Of a stretch of DNA of 64,000 nucleotides, positions 34,130 through 46,791 are shown one piece after another. Numbering within the stretch: position 1 is the stretch's first letter; every line of letters starts with the position of its first letter. This stretch comes from an uncultured Caulobacter sp. (GTDB taxonomy: Bacteria > Pseudomonadota > Alphaproteobacteria > Caulobacterales > Caulobacteraceae): positions 1 to 64,000 of the forward strand of contig CALALX010000093.1 of the NCBI GenBank assembly GCA_937925635.1, written 5' to 3'. The translations under genes were made by a program, and so were the position numbers. A model generated the notes under the pieces. That model worked only from the letters and a program-made list of their open reading frames with translations, did no database searches and was not told where the DNA came from.

Positions 34130-34585
34130 ATGAAACGCCTCGCATCCTTCGTCGCCGCCGTCGTCCTGCTCGGCGCGCCCGCCCTCGCCGCCGAACCCGC
34201 CGTCGACCTGTCCTGGATCACTGGGACCTGGGTTCAGCAGGAAGGCGGCAAGACCGTCCGCGAGACCTGGTCGACGCCGATCGACGGGGCCATGGGCGGC
34301 GTCGGTCAGACCAGCCGGCCGGGCAAGCCGCCGCGTTTCGAGTTCATGACCATCACGCCCGAGGCGGCCGGCCCGACCTTCACCGCCTATGTCGACGGCC
34401 AGCCCGCGACGCCCTTCGTCCTCAAGCCCGGCCCTGCCGGCGAGGCGACGTTCGAGAACCTCGCCCACGACTTCCCGCAGAGGGTCATCTACCGCCGATG
34501 CGGCGCGGACCTCTGCGCCCGGATCGAGGGGCTGATCGACGGCAAGCTTCAGGGCATGGACTGGCGGTACCGTCGCGCGGACTGA
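34130..34585 (+). CDS. DUF6265 secreted protein
   Basis: A 151-residue exported protein with a signal peptide (MKRLASFVAAVVLLGAPALA, cut near residue 20). The mature part shows LSWITGTWVQQEGGKTVRETWSTP, PRFEFMTITPE and ENLAHDFPQRVIYR, the DUF6265 pattern, a lipocalin-like beta-barrel fold. ATG follows AAGGGGG. Function unknown; a small-ligand binding role is inferred from the fold. Confidence 0.8.
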   Translation: MKRLASFVAAVVLLGAPALAAEPAVDLSWITGTWVQQEGGKTVRETWSTPIDGAMGGVGQTSRPGKPPRFEFMTITPEAAGPTFTAYVDGQPATPFVLKPGPAGEATFENLAHDFPQRVIYRRCGADLCARIEGLIDGKLQGMDWRYRRAD

Positions 34586-34598
34586 CCCGAGGGCCCCG

Positions 34599-35729
34599 TC
34601 AGGGGCGGATCAGGTACTTCTCGCCCGTGGCCTTGCGGTTGTAGGTGCGGATGACCTCGGGATCGAGCGCCTCCGCCAGCGAGATTTCCCGCGTGTAGTG
34701 GCTGGCGAAGGTGGTCTTCAGCTCGGCGATCACGCGGTCGCGCAGGCGCTGGGTCTCGGCCGGGCCGATCTTCATCAGGAACGGGGTCAGCAGCCAGCCG
34801 CCCAGGCCCCACATCATGCCGAAGGCGCGGTTCAGCTCGGTCGGGCCAGTGTCCAGGCCGCCGTAGACATAGACCTGCTTCATCTGGTTGGAGCCGTAGC
34901 GGCTGTAGACCTTGGCCGTCTTGTTGGCCGCGATCTCCATGCAGTTGAGGATCTGGCCGGCCAGCTTGCCGCCGCCGATGGCGTCGAAGGCCAGGTAGGC
35001 GCCGGTGTCGACGATCGCCTGGGTCAGGTCCTCGAGGAATGAAGGCTTGCTGGAGTCGACGACGTGCGTGGCGCCGAGGCCGCGCAGGATCGCCGCCTGC
35101 TCGTCGTTGCGCACGATGTTGACCAGCGGGATGCCGTCCTTGAGGCAGATCTTGACCAGCATCTGGCCGAGGTTCGAGGCCGCCGCAGTGTGGACCAGGC
35201 CCGTGAAGCCCTCGCGCTTCATGGTCTCGGGGAAGCAGAGCGCCGTCAGCGGATTGACGAAGCAGGACGCGCCGTCCGCGAACGCCGTGTCGTCCGGCAG
35301 AGGCATGACCGACGCCAACGGCAGGGTGCGGTACTGGCCGTACATCGCGCCGCCCAGGCAGGCGACAGTCTTACCCAGCAGCGCCTGGGCTTCAGGAGAG
35401 TCACCGGCCGCCACGACCACGCCGCAGCCTTCGTTGCCGACCGGCATGCTCTCGTCGGCCCGCGCGGCCATCATCCGCATCAGGTGCTGTGGAATGGCGG
35501 CGGTCGCGGTCGGGCCGTTGGCGTTGCGGCCGGCTTTCAGGGTGCTCAGGTCGGCCGGTCCGATCAGCAGGCCGAGGTCGGAGGGATTGATCGGCGAGGC
35601 CTTCACCGCGACCACCACCTCGCCCGGCCCCGGCGCCGGGGTGTCGACCCGCTCCAGCGAGAGCTGCAGTTCGCCGCCCGAGGTCACCAGCGACCGAAGC
35701 TGAAGTCCCGTTTCCCAATCCGCCGCCAT
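34599..35729 (-). CDS. MDR-superfamily zinc-type/quinone-reductase-like dehydrogenase
   Basis: A 376-residue medium-chain dehydrogenase/reductase. The GroES-like N-terminal domain has PAPGPGEVVVAVKASPINPSDLGLLIG and VGNEGCGVVVAAG, and the nucleotide-binding domain has GLVHTAAASNLGQMLVKICLKDGIPLVNIVR and LRGLGATHVVDSS. It resembles quinone reductases more than zinc alcohol dehydrogenases: no structural zinc Cys cluster. NAD(P)H-dependent; substrate unknown. It is convergent with the DUF6265 gene. Confidence 0.85.
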   Translation of the reverse strand: MAADWETGLQLRSLVTSGGELQLSLERVDTPAPGPGEVVVAVKASPINPSDLGLLIGPADLSTLKAGRNANGPTATAAIPQHLMRMMAARADESMPVGNEGCGVVVAAGDSPEAQALLGKTVACLGGAMYGQYRTLPLASVMPLPDDTAFADGASCFVNPLTALCFPETMKREGFTGLVHTAAASNLGQMLVKICLKDGIPLVNIVRNDEQAAILRGLGATHVVDSSKPSFLEDLTQAIVDTGAYLAFDAIGGGKLAGQILNCMEIAANKTAKVYSRYGSNQMKQVYVYGGLDTGPTELNRAFGMMWGLGGWLLTPFLMKIGPAETQRLRDRVIAELKTTFASHYTREISLAEALDPEVIRTYNRKATGEKYLIRP

Positions 35730-35964
35730 GATGTGTCGCTCCCGCTCCGGACTGATCCCGGTTGGCGGGCAATTGAGCGCATCGGCGGCGAGTGGGGAAG
35801 GGCCGTTGTTGAAAAGGACGGTCGCCCGATCCGGCGGGCTCCCGCTGCATCGCAGCAAAGACCTTGGCGGGGTCCCGGACTCCTGTGCTAGAAAGCCCGC
35901 CACAAAAGTTTGACGGCGCGGACCTCCCCGGAACCAACCGCGCCGACGTCAAGGGCGAGACTTC

Positions 35965-36843
35965 ATGGCGGATATCAAGACGGTCGGCGTCATCGGCGCC
36001 GGTCAGATGGGGTCGGGCATCGCGCACGTCTGTGCGCTGGCCGGTTACGACGTGTTCCTGCACGACCTCGGCCAGGACCGGATCGACGCCGGCGTCTCGC
36101 AGATCGAGCACAACCTGGCGCGCCAGGTCGGCCGCGGCCTGATCGACGACGCCGCGATGCGGACGGCGCTGGGCCGCATCAAGCCGGCCCTCGACCTGGC
36201 CTTGATCGGCCAGACCGACATCGCCATCGAGGCTGCGACCGAGAACGAGGAGATCAAGAAGTCGATCTTCCGCGCGCTGCACCCGCACCTGAAGGCCGAG
36301 ACGCTGCTGGCGTCGAACACCTCGTCGATTTCGATCACCCGCCTGGCGTCGACGACCGACCGGCCCGAGCGCTTCATCGGCCTGCACTTCTTCAATCCCG
36401 TGCCGCTGATGAAGCTGGTCGAGGTCATCCGCGGCATCGCCACCGACGTGGCGACCTATGAGGCCGCCGTCAGTTTCGCCCAGTCGTTGGGCAAGACCAC
36501 CACCAACGCCGAGGACTTCCCCGCCTTCATCGTCAACCGCGTGCTGGTGCCGATGATCAACGAGGCCATCTACACCCTGTACGAGGGCGTCGGCACGGTG
36601 GACTCGATCGACACCGCCATGAAGCTGGGCGCCAACCATCCGATGGGCCCGCTGGAGCTGGGCGACTTCATCGGCCTCGACACCGTGCTGAGCATCATGA
36701 ACGTGCTCCACGAGGGCCTGGCCGACAGCAAGTACCGTCCGTGCCCGCTGCTGGTGAAGTACGTCGAGGCCGGTTGGCTGGGCCGCAAGACCCAGCGCGG
36801 CTTCTACGATTACCGCGGCGAGGTTCCGGTTCCGACGCGGTAG
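35965..36843 (+). CDS. 3-hydroxybutyryl-CoA dehydrogenase
   Basis: A 292-residue NAD-dependent enzyme oxidising (S)-3-hydroxybutyryl-CoA to acetoacetyl-CoA. The NAD-binding motif is GVIGAGQMGSGIAHV (about 7-21), SNTSSISIT (about 118) holds the active-site Ser, LHFFNPVPLMKLVEVI (about 138) the catalytic His, and NRVLVPMINEAI the C-terminal helix. Single-domain length, as in Hbd/PaaH of short-chain metabolism. With the ETF, MaoC hydratase and acyl-CoA dehydrogenase of this window it fits beta-oxidation or PHB turnover. Confidence 0.94.
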   Translation: MADIKTVGVIGAGQMGSGIAHVCALAGYDVFLHDLGQDRIDAGVSQIEHNLARQVGRGLIDDAAMRTALGRIKPALDLALIGQTDIAIEAATENEEIKKSIFRALHPHLKAETLLASNTSSISITRLASTTDRPERFIGLHFFNPVPLMKLVEVIRGIATDVATYEAAVSFAQSLGKTTTNAEDFPAFIVNRVLVPMINEAIYTLYEGVGTVDSIDTAMKLGANHPMGPLELGDFIGLDTVLSIMNVLHEGLADSKYRPCPLLVKYVEAGWLGRKTQRGFYDYRGEVPVPTR

Positions 36844-38198
36844 ACGGCCGTTCCCCGAGATCGTCATGGCCCGAGCAAGTCGGGCCACGACCGATAGTGG
36901 GAGCGTGGCGATCGCGCCCCCTCTCGACAGACCTCCGCGTTCGTGACTTCCTCGCGCCGAGGCGGCGATGGGGGCGTCATGACGGTGCTGAGGCCGGTGG
37001 CCGCCGATGAGCGCCACGTGCAGCTGGACCTGATGCGGGGACTGGGCGTCCTCGGCATCCTGGCCGTCAACATCTACGCCTTCGCGCTGCCGTTCGAGAG
37101 CTTCATGGCCCCCGAGCTGCTGCCCTTCCCGCTGGAGGGCGCCGCCGCCGCGGCCTGGTGGACGATGGCCACCGTCTTCGAGTTCAAGTTCGTGACCCTG
37201 TTCTCGATGCTGTTCGGGGTCTCGGTCTTCCTGGTCGGCGGCGAGCGCGACGACGCGGTGCGCGGCGCGCTTCTGCGGCGGCGGCTGGCGTGGCTGGCGG
37301 TGTTCGGCCTGATCCACGGCCTCGCCGTCTGGTACGGCGACATCCTGCTGCTCTACGCCTGGTCCGGCCTGTTCATGATGCTGATGCGGTCCTGGAGTCC
37401 GCGGCGGCTGTTCTGGATCGGCCTGGCCGTCGTGATGCTCGGATCGGCGATCTCGGTCGGCCAGATGTGGGCGCTGGAGTACGCCCCGGCCGATGTCCAG
37501 AAGCAGGTCCTGGCGCAGATGGACTCCGGAATGACCGCCGAGGCCGCCAGGGCCAGCACGGCGGCCATGCGGGCCGGCCTGGTCCCGGCCTTCATGGAGA
37601 ACCTGGGCAACTGGGTCTTTCTGCAGGGCATGAGCCTCGCCGTGTTCGTGTTCCGCACCGTGGCCCTGATGATGATCGGGCTGGCGCTGTTCAAATGGGG
37701 CTTCCTGACCGGGCGCGCGCCGGCCTGGCTCTACGGCCTGCTGATCGTGGCGGCGGCGGGATCTCTGTATCTGGTCGGGGAGTCCAACTGGGCCAGGATC
37801 GAGACCGGTTTCGCCATGCCGCGATCGGCGGGCCGCTACGCCGCCGCCAACCAGTTCCTGAGCCTGATGATCAGCCTCGGCTACGCCTCGACGCTGATCC
37901 TGCTGGCGAAGCTGGCCGCGGTCCGCGCCCTGCTGACCCCGCTGGCCCGGGTCGGGCAGATGGCCTTCACCAACTATCTCATGCAGTCGGTGCTGATGAC
38001 GACGGTGTTCACCGCCGGCCGGGGTCTCGGTCTGTTCGGCGCCTTCGACGCGGCGAGCCTATGGCTGTTCGTCTTCGCCGTCTGGGCCCTGGAGTTGGTC
38101 TGGTCGCCGCTGTGGCTGTCGCGCTACCGCATGGGCCCGCTGGAGTGGGTCTGGCGGCGGTTGACCTACGGCCGGGGGCTGCAGGCGACGCGGACCGG

Positions 38199-40069
<1,871 letters not shown>

Positions 40070-40073
<4 letters not shown>

Positions 40074-40366
40074 GCGCCCGCCTCGTCGTATTTCACTTCC
40101 ACCGCCCGCGCCTCTCGGCGCCGCAAGGCCACCCGCATGTCGTCCAGCTTCACGGCCATCGGGTCGCGACCGAACAGACCCTCGTGCAACACCTCGACCT
40201 GCGCGCCCTCGACGAAGCCCAGCTCCAGCAAACGACGCTCGAGTTCCTCGACGGTCAGGGCGCCGCGCGCGTCGTCGTGCGGGTGGACACGGACGATCAC
40301 CCCGCGCGCGCCGGGCGCGCCCTCGCTCAGGAATCGGGCGGAGGGGTCGGACTGAGTATGGGTCAA
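40070..40366 (-). CDS. feoA: FeoA-like SH3-domain protein
   Basis: A small cytoplasmic FeoB partner with the FeoA pattern: LERRLLELGFVEGAQVEVLHEGLFGRDPMAVKLDDMRVALRRREARAVEV. The N terminus is uncertain. The frame is open to an ATG at 40450, but that start would place the Fur-like box inside the gene. I prefer the TTG at 40366 (98 residues). Start overlaps feoB by GTGA, so the two are coupled. Confidence 0.85.
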
Positions 40367-40386
40367 GCTGTGGGTCCCGACTGAAA

Positions 40387-40403
40387 CTTGCGAGTGATTA
40401 TCA
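40387..40403. promoter_or_regulatory. Fur-box-like site upstream of feoA
   Basis: AGTGATTATCAG contains the TGATTATCA core, a near-palindrome matching the centre of the classical Fur box. A related sequence, GATAATCACT, lies at about 40490-40499 in inverted orientation, closer to tipF. Iron-responsive control of feoAB is known for the Fur family; control here is inferred. Confidence 0.6.
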
Positions 40404-40523
40404 GTCGGGAGGGCCGCTGTCGATGCGGTGGAACCCCGCACGTTCGACATGCGGCGTTAATACAATCGACACCATGATCCGACGCGTCGGATAATCACTG
40501 GCGATTCGTAAGGGCGGGTGCTG

Positions 40524-41783
40524 ATGCGGCGACTCACTCAGGTTCTGATCGGCGCCTCCTTTCTCTGCTTGGCGCTCATTCTCTCGCTGACCATTTGGCG
40601 CAGCGGTGGCGGATGGGGTGCGGGCGTGGCCGGCTTCGTGGCCGGAATGGCCGCCCTCGGCGTGGTTTACCTTTTCATTGTCCGCGCCCTCGACTTCACC
40701 GCCCTGCGCGGCGAACTGGGCAACATCCGCGAGGCGCATCTGATCCTCTCCCAGCAGCTGGAGAAGATCGACGCCCGTCTGAGCGAGGTGGTCGAGACCG
40801 TCACCGACGACGCCCTGCGCCGCTCCGAGGAACTGTCGAGCGAAGTTCATATGCTCGAGGACACCGTCCAGCGCATGGCGGAGAAGATGGAAGCGCAGCT
40901 GTCCAGCCGCGTCGCCGCCGCGCCCATGCACGCCTTCGGCCGCTCCTCGCAGTCCGAAGCCCTGCTCGACACGGTCAAGGCCGCCCTGGCGGAGAACCGC
41001 GTCGACCTCTACCTGCAGCCCATCGTGTCGCTGCCGCAGCGCCGCACGGTCTTCTACGAGAGCTTCTCGCGCCTGCGCGACGACAGCGGCCGGGTGATGA
41101 TGCCGGCCGAGTACCTGTCGGTGGCCGAGCCAGAGGGTCTGGTCGCGGCGATCGACAACCTGCTGCTGTTCCGCTGCGTGCAGATCGTGCGCCGACTGGC
41201 CAAGCAGGACCGCAAGGTCGGCATCTTCTGCAACATCTCGCTGGCCAGCCTGTCGGACGAGACCTTCTTCCCGCAGTTCCTCGACTTCCTGTCGGCGAAC
41301 AAGGACATGGCCGGCGCCTTGATCTTCGAGCTTGGCCAGTCGGCCTTCGCCCGCCGCGGCGCGGTCGAGGCGCGGCACATGGCCCGGCTGGCCGATCTCG
41401 GCTTCCGCTTCAGCCTCGACAAGGTCAACGACCTGGACCTCGACTTCCAGGAGCTGTCGCGCGCCGACGTCAAGTTCGTCAAGGTCGGGGCCCAGATGCT
41501 GCTCGACCAGCTGGAAGAGACGGAGGGGCGCCTGGTCATCCGCTCGCTGCCGGACCTGCACGCCAGCGACTTCGCGCGTCTGACCCGCCGCTACGGCGTC
41601 GAGGTGATTGTCGAGAAGGTCGAGAGCGAGCGTCAGATCGTCGACATTCTCGATCTCGACCTGGCCTTCGGCCAGGGCCACCTGTTCGGCGAGCCGCGCG
41701 CCATTCGCGACGCCGTCCTGGCCGAAGCGGACCCGCCGGCCGACTTCATGCGCGCCCAGATGCGCCGAGCCGTGGGCTACTAG
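40524..41783 (+). CDS. tipF: TipF-like EAL-domain flagellar regulator
   Basis: A 419-residue protein with two N-terminal membrane helices (about 5-20 and 30-52), a coiled coil (about 62-125) and a C-terminal EAL domain. The order matches TipF, the c-di-GMP-binding flagellum assembly factor of Caulobacter. The EAL motif is degenerate (YESFSRL) and the DDFG loop reads LDKVNDL, so it is not expected to be a phosphodiesterase; Glu and Lys residues in FELGQS, VKFVKV and VIVEKVES remain. ATG at 40524 follows AAGGG. A second Fur-like motif lies just upstream. Confidence 0.85.
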   Translation: MRRLTQVLIGASFLCLALILSLTIWRSGGGWGAGVAGFVAGMAALGVVYLFIVRALDFTALRGELGNIREAHLILSQQLEKIDARLSEVVETVTDDALRRSEELSSEVHMLEDTVQRMAEKMEAQLSSRVAAAPMHAFGRSSQSEALLDTVKAALAENRVDLYLQPIVSLPQRRTVFYESFSRLRDDSGRVMMPAEYLSVAEPEGLVAAIDNLLLFRCVQIVRRLAKQDRKVGIFCNISLASLSDETFFPQFLDFLSANKDMAGALIFELGQSAFARRGAVEARHMARLADLGFRFSLDKVNDLDLDFQELSRADVKFVKVGAQMLLDQLEETEGRLVIRSLPDLHASDFARLTRRYGVEVIVEKVESERQIVDILDLDLAFGQGHLFGEPRAIRDAVLAEADPPADFMRAQMRRAVGY

Positions 41784-41820
41784 GCGCCTGGCCGGGACTG
41801 CTTCGGGCGATAGCCCGTAG

Positions 41821-41857
41821 CTGTCCCTCAACATCGTTTGAGGCTTTTGAGGGACAG
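41821..41857 (+). terminator. Hairpin with two alternative pairings after tipF
   Basis: CTGTCCCTCAA (41821-41831) pairs perfectly with TTGAGGGACAG (41847-41857). The inner CCTCAA (41826-41831) can instead pair with TTGAGG at 41838-41843. No U-tract follows, so it is an imperfect intrinsic terminator or a regulatory hairpin ahead of the peptidase gene. Confidence 0.5.
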
Positions 41858-41958
41858 GAAATCGCGACCCCGTGGGCCGCGCTATCCAGTCCCGGCGCTT
41901 GCCCCCTTGCCCCGCCGCCCCTAGCGTCGCCGCACAACAGTTCGGGGGCTTGACCCAC

Positions 41959-43995
41959 ATGCGCATTTTCATCGCCGCGGGCCTCGCGCTCGCCTGCCTG
42001 CTGCCCATCTCCGCCGAGGCGCGACCGTTCACCGCCAAGGACCTCGCCACCCAGGAGCGGATCGGCGATCCGCGGGTGTCGCCGGACGGGCGCTGGGTCG
42101 CCTACACGATCCGCACCACCGACTGGGACGGCAACAAGGGCGTCCAGTCGCTCTGGCTGCTCGACCGCAAGACGCCGGGCGCCAAGCCGGTCGCGGTGAC
42201 CGAGGACGAAAAGGCGCCGGCCTCGCCGCGTTGGTCCTCCGATGGCAAGTGGCTCTACTTTCTGTCCAGCAAGTCGGGGTCGTTGCAGGTCTGGCGCATC
42301 GCCGCCGACCGCACCGGCAAGGCTCAGGTGAGCAGCCTGCCGCTCGACGTCGGCTTCTTCAGGCTGGCGCCCGACGGCAAATCAATGATCGTCGGGCTCG
42401 ACGTCTATCCGGACTGCCCCGACCTCGCCTGCACGAAGACCCGCGCCGAGGCCAAGGCCAAGGTGAAGGCCAGCGGACAGACCTGGGCGGACGGCGCCCT
42501 GCCTCGGGCCTTCGACAAGTACGAGGACGACCTGTTCACCGGCCTCTTCGTGGTCCGCCTCGACGGTGTTGGCGCGCCGGCCGACGGCGCCGCCCTGACC
42601 CGCGGGCTGAAGGCCGACATCGGCGCGACCGACACCGCCTTCAGCCGCGACGGGAAGACCGTCTGGTACAGCGCCACGCCCTCGGGCGAGTCCGGCGGCG
42701 CGGGGCCGATCGCCAGCCTCTACGTCGTCCCGGCCGACGGCTCGGCCGCGCCCGCGCGTCTTGCGCCGGACAGCAAGGCCTCGGAGCGAAACCCCGTGCT
42801 CTCGCCGGACGGCAGGCTGCTGGCCTTCGTCGCCGAGGCCGCGCCGGTGATGATCTACCAGCGCTCGCGCCTGATGATCCGGGACCTGAAGACCGGCGCC
42901 GTCCGTGAACCCGCGCCCGGCCTCGATGTCCAGATTCAGAGCCTCGCCTGGACGCCGGACGGCAAACGGCTGGTGCTGACCACGCCGCGCCTTGGCCAGG
43001 TCAGCCTGGTCTCGGTCGAGGTCGCCGGCGGCAAGGTCGCTGACCTCGTCGCCCAGGACGGCACGATCAGCGCCTTCGATCTGGCGGGCGACGCCGTCGT
43101 CTACACCCGCGAGAGCCTGACCTCGCCTGGCCAGCTCTTCGACTTCGCCGGAGGGCAGTCGCGCCAGCTGACGGAGACCAACAAGGCCGCCATGGCCGAT
43201 ACCCCGATGTCGGACGCCGAGCCGTTCAGCTTCAAGGGCTGGAACGGCGAGACGGTCCACGGCTACATCGTCAAGCCGCACGGCTGGGAACCCGGGAAGA
43301 CATATCCGGTCGCGTATCTGATCCACGGCGGCCCGCACGGCAGCTTCGGCAACGGCTGGTCCTATCGCTGGAACCCGCAGGTCTGGGCCGGCATGGGCTA
43401 CGCCGTGGTCAGCGTCGATTTCCACGGCTCGAACGGCTATGGCGAGGCCTTCGCCCAGTCGATCGTCGGTCACTGGGGCGACCGCCCGCTGGAGGACTTG
43501 CAGAAGGGCTGGACCTACGTCCTCGGCAAGTACGACTGGCTCGACGGCGACCGCGCCTGCGCGCTCGGCGGGTCCTACGGCGGCTACATGGTGTTGTGGA
43601 TCGCCAGCCAGTGGCAGCAGCCGTGGAAGTGCCTGGTCGATCACGCCGGCCTGTTCGACATGCGCGGCTTCGCCTACGCCAGCGACATCCCCGCCTTCGC
43701 CGAGCAGCAGAACGGCGGCCTGACCTGGTCCGACCCCGCGTCGGTGGAGCGGTTCAATCCGGCCGCGCACGTCAGTGACTGGAAGACGCCGATGCTGGTC
43801 ATTCACGGCGCCCGCGACTACCGCGTGCCGCCGGACCAGGGGATCAGCGCCTATACCGCCAACCAGCGGGTCGGCGTCCCGACGCAGTACCTCCACTTCC
43901 CCGATGAGAACCACTGGGTGCTCAAGCCCCAGAACTCGGTCCAGTGGTACGCGACGGTGGAAGCCTGGTTGAAGCGGTGGACGGCGAAGCCGTAG
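41959..43995 (+). CDS. S9-family prolyl oligopeptidase-like exported peptidase
   Basis: A 678-residue periplasmic serine peptidase with a signal peptide (MRIFIAAGLALACLLPISAEA). An N-terminal beta-propeller (DPRVSPDGRWVAY, SPRWSSDGKWLYF) precedes the alpha/beta-hydrolase domain. The triad is visible: Ser in GGSYGGYM (about 538), Asp in HGARDYRVP (about 620), His in DENHWVLKP (about 652). Acts as dipeptidyl or acylaminoacyl peptidase (S9B/S9C); exact specificity unknown. ATG at 41959 gives the signal peptide; the open frame starts at 41872. Confidence 0.92.
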   Translation: MRIFIAAGLALACLLPISAEARPFTAKDLATQERIGDPRVSPDGRWVAYTIRTTDWDGNKGVQSLWLLDRKTPGAKPVAVTEDEKAPASPRWSSDGKWLYFLSSKSGSLQVWRIAADRTGKAQVSSLPLDVGFFRLAPDGKSMIVGLDVYPDCPDLACTKTRAEAKAKVKASGQTWADGALPRAFDKYEDDLFTGLFVVRLDGVGAPADGAALTRGLKADIGATDTAFSRDGKTVWYSATPSGESGGAGPIASLYVVPADGSAAPARLAPDSKASERNPVLSPDGRLLAFVAEAAPVMIYQRSRLMIRDLKTGAVREPAPGLDVQIQSLAWTPDGKRLVLTTPRLGQVSLVSVEVAGGKVADLVAQDGTISAFDLAGDAVVYTRESLTSPGQLFDFAGGQSRQLTETNKAAMADTPMSDAEPFSFKGWNGETVHGYIVKPHGWEPGKTYPVAYLIHGGPHGSFGNGWSYRWNPQVWAGMGYAVVSVDFHGSNGYGEAFAQSIVGHWGDRPLEDLQKGWTYVLGKYDWLDGDRACALGGSYGGYMVLWIASQWQQPWKCLVDHAGLFDMRGFAYASDIPAFAEQQNGGLTWSDPASVERFNPAAHVSDWKTPMLVIHGARDYRVPPDQGISAYTANQRVGVPTQYLHFPDENHWVLKPQNSVQWYATVEAWLKRWTAKP

Positions 43996-44012
43996 GTCGC
44001 CGCCGCGAGACA

Positions 44013-44062
44013 GCGAAAGGCCCGGCAGGCCTGTGTGCGCCGCAACCGGGCCTTTCGCACTT
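44013..44062 (+). terminator. Terminator of the S9 peptidase gene
   Basis: A perfect 13-bp stem, GCGAAAGGCCCGG (44013-44025) with CCGGGCCTTTCGC (44046-44058), loop of 20 bases, 18 bases after the stop codon. Only a weak T-run follows. Confidence 0.75.
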
Positions 44063-44091
44063 GCCCCTAAAGGAAGCCGTCTGCTACGGTG

Positions 44092-44109
44092 TTCAAACAA
44101 CCGTTTGAA
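44092..44109. promoter_or_regulatory. Operator palindrome upstream of the acyl-CoA dehydrogenase
   Basis: TTCAAACAACCGTTTGAA is a perfect inverted repeat with a four-base spacer. It begins directly after a promoter-like pair TTGCCC (44061) and TACGGT (44085). The shape and size suit a TetR-family fatty-acid regulator, none of which is adjacent. Confidence 0.7.
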
Positions 44110-44126
44110 ACAAGGGCAGGGCCGCC

Positions 44127-45434
<1,308 letters not shown>

Positions 45435-45481
45435 CTGGTCGAAACGGAACCGCTGAACCCTAAAGCGGTCCGCGCAAGGAA

Positions 45482-45515
45482 CCCCGCCGGTGGAGACGCC
45501 GGCGGGGATTTGCTT
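45482..45515 (+). terminator. Terminator after the acyl-CoA dehydrogenase
   Basis: Stem CCCCGCCGG (45482-45490) with CCGGCGGGG (45499-45507), followed by ATTTGCTTT. Confidence 0.85.
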
Positions 45516-45519
45516 TGGG

Positions 45520-45623
45520 TCGTCCTTCGACATGCCGCTTCGCGGCTGCTCAGGATGAGGTGCTCGGAGGACAACCCACCCACGTCATGCTGAGCGGCGC
45601 CGGAGGCGCGTGTCGAAGCACGC
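45520..45623. repeat. Paired inverted CGTCCTTCG...AGGATGA elements
   Basis: 45520-45560 (TCGTCCTTCGACATGCCG ... GCTCAGGATGAG) and the inverted relative 45592-45623 (ACGTCATGCTGAGC ... TGTCGAAGCACGC). Same family as at 13219, 22748 and 60725. It lies between convergent genes. Confidence 0.85.
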
Positions 45624-45630
45624 AGGGCCC

Positions 45631-46791
45631 TCAGCGCGCGACGATGATGTCGCCGCTCTGGATGGCCCCGGCGGTGAAGGCGTAGGGGTTCTCGATGTTC
45701 CTGAAGCTCACGGGCTGGCCGACGCACATCAGGGCGCTTGGCCCGTCGCAGACGTGGAAGTGCAGGTGCGGCTCGGTCGAGGAGCCCGAGCTGCCCAGGC
45801 GCGCGATCATCTCGCCCGCCGAGACCTTCTGGCCGACCTTCACGACCAGCGAGTCCGGCTTCAGGTGGGCGTAGACGCTGTATTCCCCCCATGGATGCCG
45901 GATCACCACCACATTGCCGGCCAGGGCGTCGGTCCCGGCGGCGAGCATCGCGCCCTGCCAGTCCTGGATGCGTTGGAAGTACGCGGCCTGGCTCTCGTCC
46001 GGACGGCGGAACTGAGCCGGATCCTCGGCCACCGTTCCCACGACCTTGACGACCTCGCCGTCGGCGGCGGCGTAGACCGGCTGGCCGTAGGCCAGGTAGT
46101 CGATGAAGGTCGCGCCGTCCCGGCGGTAGCTGAGCCCGCCCTCGCCGATCTCGGCGATGTCGAGCGCGAATTCCTCGGGCACGGCCCAGCGGTGGTGGGT
46201 GTTCAGGCTCGGCCCGGACTGGATGTAGAATCGGCCCTTGAGCGGAAACTCGTAGCGGGGCTCCGGCTGGGCGGTCACCACCGGCACGGTCAGCCCGGCG
46301 CGGGCCGCGCCCGGCGTGGCGGCGGAGGCGCTGATCCGCAGGCCGTCGCGCTGCCCGGTCCAGCTGAACACCTGGCTGGTGACCAGCAGGCCCTCGCCCG
46401 GCTGCAGCAGCGGCACGCCGGGAAGCCGAGCCGCCGGCTTGCCGAGGACGTCGCCGAACTGGAAGGCTATGGCGTCGATCATCCCCGCCGCCTGGGCGCC
46501 GGCGCCCCCACGGGCGTACCGCTCGATGTCAGGTCCGGCGAGCACGCGGCTTTCGATCACCTGCTCGCCGCGCAGCAGCTCGAAGCGGATCTCACCGACC
46601 GTCATCGGCGCTTTGGAGGTGTTGATGACCGCCACATTGTGGACGACCAGGCTCTGGACCCCCCGCACGCTGTCCAGGGGATAGGCGTGAAGGGCCCCCC
46701 CCGGAAAGACCCGAATGGCGGCCTCGGCCGCCATGGCCGGCGCCGCGAAGGCGCTGATCAACAGGAACGCGGCGGCGATCAGACTGCGCAT
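45631..46791 (-). CDS. Exported M23-family metallopeptidase
   Basis: A 386-residue periplasmic protein with a signal peptide (MRSLIAAAFLLISAFAAPAMA). An N-terminal beta-sandwich-like region (about 25-170) precedes the LytM/M23 domain. Zinc ligands: His in THHRWAVPEEFALD (about 198) with Asp at about 209, and the HLHFHVC motif near 345. M23 enzymes cleave cross-links in peptidoglycan. The catalytic domain is interrupted by a longer insert (about 255-295) than usual. ATG follows GGGG; signal peptide supports it. Confidence 0.88.
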   Translation of the reverse strand: MRSLIAAAFLLISAFAAPAMAAEAAIRVFPGGALHAYPLDSVRGVQSLVVHNVAVINTSKAPMTVGEIRFELLRGEQVIESRVLAGPDIERYARGGAGAQAAGMIDAIAFQFGDVLGKPAARLPGVPLLQPGEGLLVTSQVFSWTGQRDGLRISASAATPGAARAGLTVPVVTAQPEPRYEFPLKGRFYIQSGPSLNTHHRWAVPEEFALDIAEIGEGGLSYRRDGATFIDYLAYGQPVYAAADGEVVKVVGTVAEDPAQFRRPDESQAAYFQRIQDWQGAMLAAGTDALAGNVVVIRHPWGEYSVYAHLKPDSLVVKVGQKVSAGEMIARLGSSGSSTEPHLHFHVCDGPSALMCVGQPVSFRNIENPYAFTAGAIQSGDIIVAR

